Positions 23,457-25,629 of a stretch of 25,629 bases of DNA are shown in pieces. The notes below the pieces were generated by a model. It ran no database searches. It was given only the letters and a program-made list of their open reading frames with translations, and had not been told where the DNA came from. The stretch is from Kiritimatiellia bacterium. Lineage in GTDB: Bacteria > Verrucomicrobiota > Kiritimatiellia > SLAD01. Position 1 is the stretch's first letter. Every line of letters starts with the position of its first letter. Position numbers and translations under genes: made by a program. The DNA lies in contig SKXR01000050.1 of assembly GCA_007128275.1 (NCBI GenBank), positions 1 through 25,629 on the forward strand, read 5' to 3'.

Positions 23457-25604
23457 ATGGCAATTGAAGCAGTACCAGTGGCAGATATCCGGGTTCCGCC
23501 TGAAGTCTCGCGTTTGCGGGATTTGGCGTATAACCTTTGGTGGTCTTGGACCCCGCGCGCCCGCCGATTCTTCTCGATGATTAACGCAAACCTGTGGGCG
23601 ACCTATCGGAATCCCGTCCAGTTACTGATCAACATCGAGCCCCACCAATGGGAGCGGCTGATCAATGACGGCGGCGCCTTTATGTCCGATTACCGGCGCG
23701 TCATCCGGGATTTCGACCGCTATATGTCCCCGGAAACGACGCCGTTCCAAGAGTTGTTTCCGGAGTATGACAACGGTCCCGTGGCTTATTTCAGCACGGA
23801 ATACGGGTTGCACGAATGTCTGGGGATCTATTCCGGGGGACTCGGCGTGCTCTCCGGCGATCATGCCAAAGCCGCCAGCGATTTCGGTCTGCCGTTCGTC
23901 GGCATCGGTATTCTGTACCGAAAAGGCTATTTCCACCAGTCCGTCGATTCCGACGGGGATCAGGACCATGTCTTCGTAGATTTCGATTTCTACCGTCTGC
24001 CGCTCCGGCCCCTGCAATCCAGCAGCGGGCATAACCTGACCGTTTCGGTCGAATTGCCCGGGCGCGAAGTCCGTGCGCAAGTCTGGGAACTGAAGGTCGG
24101 CCGCGTAAACCTGTACCTGCTGGATACGGACATTGCCGAAAACGACCTGGCGGACCGTCCGATCACTTCACAATTGTATGTGCGTGGACGCGAAATGCGT
24201 CTGTGCCAGGAGCTTGTGCTCGGACTCGGCGGCGCGCAGGTGATCAAGGAACTCGGCTTGCATCCTGCCGTATGGCATATGAACGAGGGGCATTCCGCGT
24301 TGCTGGCCTTGGAACGGTTGCGCGGATATCTGCGCGACGGACGCTCGTGGGACGACGCCGTCAAGACCATCGCTGCCGATACGGTGTTCACCACGCACAC
24401 GCCGGTACCGGCGGGCAACGAGGTCTTTGACACGCATCTGGTGGAAAAATATGTGGATTCCTATGCCAAGGGTATGGGCGTAAAGACGAAGCAATTGATC
24501 GATCTGGGCATCTCGTATCCTGAAGGCGGGGGACAACCCTTCAATCTCACCGCCCTGGCCATTCGCATGAGCCGCAAGGTGAACGGCGTCAGCAAGTTGC
24601 ACGGCGAAGTGTCCTCGCACATGTGGCATCACCTCTTCCCGGGCAAAGCCGCCGCTGATCATCCCGTCGAGTACGTCACCAACGGCGTGCATGTCGCCAC
24701 CTGGTTGGGCCATGACATGCGGACCCTGGTGGAAGAGGAACTCGGCACGGACTGGAACGAGCGCCTCACGGATACGGAATTCTGGGGAGGCATCCGCAAT
24801 ATTTCCGACAAGGACATCTGGGAGGCGCATAATCATCAGAAGGATCGCATGATCCGCTTGGTCCGCACACGCTTGGTCCAGCAATTCGGGCGTCACGGCA
24901 AGAGCCCGGACGAAATGCGGGAAGTGAACCACCTCTTGGATCCGAACGTGTTGACCATCGGGTTCGCTCGCCGCTTTGCGACCTACAAGCGCGCCGGTTT
25001 GATCTTCAAGGATTACAATCGGTTGAAGAAGATCCTGACCAATCCCGAACGACCCGTGCAACTCATCTTTTCCGGAAAGGCGCATCCCGCCGACATGCCC
25101 GGGCAGGAACTGGTGCGCGACATCTTCAACCTGGCCTTTCATTCCGATCTCTCCGGAAAGATCATTTTCCTGGAAGATTATGAGATGCGCGTGGCCCGGC
25201 ACCTGGTCCAGGGTGTGGACGTATGGTTAAACACGCCGCGCCGGCCGCGGGAAGCGAGCGGAACGAGCGGCATGAAAGCCGCCATGAACGGCGCGCCGAA
25301 TCTCAGCATTTCCGACGGCTGGTGGCCGGAAGCGTACAATGGCAAGAACGGCTGGCTGATCAGCGATGGTCGCGAATACGATAACGAAGAAATGCAGGAT
25401 TATGAGGATTCCTCGTCCTTCTATGAAATCATGGAGGAACAGGTTGTGCCCGCCTTCTACAGCGAGCGTAAGAAGGGCGTGCCCGTGAAATGGGTGGAAA
25501 TCATGAAGGAAAGCATGGCCACCATTATTCCGGCTTTCAGTGCCGCGCGGATGTTGCGGGATTATACAAAGAACCTGTATATGCCCGTGGCGCAGGACGA
25601 ATAG
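23457..25604 (+). CDS. glgP: Alpha-glucan (glycogen/maltodextrin) phosphorylase, DUF3417 type
   Basis: The 715-residue GT35 enzyme releases glucose 1-phosphate from the non-reducing ends of glycogen, starch or maltodextrin. It is of the shorter, archaeal/Thermotoga-like alpha-glucan phosphorylase type rather than the roughly 800-residue E. coli type, with an N-terminal DUF3417 segment (LAYNLWWSWTPRARRFF). GGLGVLSGDH (127-136), WHMNEGHSA (273-281), TTHTPVPAGNE (312-322), RRFATYKR (505-512) and the pyridoxal-phosphate site EASGTSGMKAAMNG with Lys607 are all in place. There is no signal peptide, so it acts in the cytoplasm. AAAGGG upstream supports ATG 23457. With GH31 and the CBM20 esterase it forms the alpha-glucan theme of the window, although the three are not in one operon. 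Confidence 0.96.
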   Translation: MAIEAVPVADIRVPPEVSRLRDLAYNLWWSWTPRARRFFSMINANLWATYRNPVQLLINIEPHQWERLINDGGAFMSDYRRVIRDFDRYMSPETTPFQELFPEYDNGPVAYFSTEYGLHECLGIYSGGLGVLSGDHAKAASDFGLPFVGIGILYRKGYFHQSVDSDGDQDHVFVDFDFYRLPLRPLQSSSGHNLTVSVELPGREVRAQVWELKVGRVNLYLLDTDIAENDLADRPITSQLYVRGREMRLCQELVLGLGGAQVIKELGLHPAVWHMNEGHSALLALERLRGYLRDGRSWDDAVKTIAADTVFTTHTPVPAGNEVFDTHLVEKYVDSYAKGMGVKTKQLIDLGISYPEGGGQPFNLTALAIRMSRKVNGVSKLHGEVSSHMWHHLFPGKAAADHPVEYVTNGVHVATWLGHDMRTLVEEELGTDWNERLTDTEFWGGIRNISDKDIWEAHNHQKDRMIRLVRTRLVQQFGRHGKSPDEMREVNHLLDPNVLTIGFARRFATYKRAGLIFKDYNRLKKILTNPERPVQLIFSGKAHPADMPGQELVRDIFNLAFHSDLSGKIIFLEDYEMRVARHLVQGVDVWLNTPRRPREASGTSGMKAAMNGAPNLSISDGWWPEAYNGKNGWLISDGREYDNEEMQDYEDSSSFYEIMEEQVVPAFYSERKKGVPVKWVEIMKESMATIIPAFSAARMLRDYTKNLYMPVAQDE

Positions 25605-25629
25605 CAGCGCCGGACAGTTGCTCCACCCT

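Overview
The window looks like a chromosomal segment of a Gram-negative bacterium, most likely of the PVC group (Verrucomicrobiota / Kiritimatiellota / Lentisphaerota). The clues are heptose-LPS genes (stand-alone rfaE2 and hldD), a DsbD-type periplasmic reductase, a predicted lipoprotein, a small exported STN-domain protein of a kind I associate with PVC genomes, and a C-terminal beta-rich domain on a secreted esterase that is also typical of that group. The phylum is an inference; no rRNA gene is present.

Layout. 72-2477 (-) is a cytoplasmic GH31 alpha-glucosidase, divergent from a small exported STN-domain protein (2666-3133, +). At 3134-3816 a four-helix-bundle gene of the 23S-rRNA-intervening-sequence/Avd-like family sits between GACGGAA-type tracts that contain a perfect 32-bp inverted repeat. 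It lies between the convergent 3' ends of the STN gene and a methyltransferase gene (3750-4433, -), and looks like an inserted cassette. 4575-7296 (+) is a tight run icd, rfaE2, hldD with 4-nt overlaps, followed by an AI-2E-family permease (7303-8397). 8639-11372 (-) is leuS plus a 64-residue membrane protein, bracketed almost symmetrically by two copies of a 36-bp palindromic element. Then come cysS and folE2 (-), with a nested inverted repeat between them. 14319-17170 (+) is a DsbD-like reductase and an exported redoxin, ending in a GC-rich structured repeat shared with the convergent Mrp-DUF971 gene (17335-18456, -). Divergent from this is an RmlD-like reductase overlapping a secreted CBM20-containing esterase (18599-21189, +). 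It converges on a membrane-bound GAF/PP2C phosphatase (21220-23211, -). Last is an alpha-glucan phosphorylase (23457-25604, +).

Themes. Three separate genes (GH31, CBM20 esterase, glycogen/maltodextrin phosphorylase) point to alpha-glucan use. DsbD plus redoxin form an envelope thiol-redox pair. Most of the rest is housekeeping. The parts least explained by known genes are non-coding: the 32-bp inverted repeat around the four-helix-bundle gene, the paired 36-bp palindromes around leuS, the nested inverted repeat before cysS, and the structured repeat at 17214-17304. No complete tRNA, rRNA, CRISPR array, prophage or insertion-sequence transposase was seen. No gene-free stretch exceeds 300 bases.
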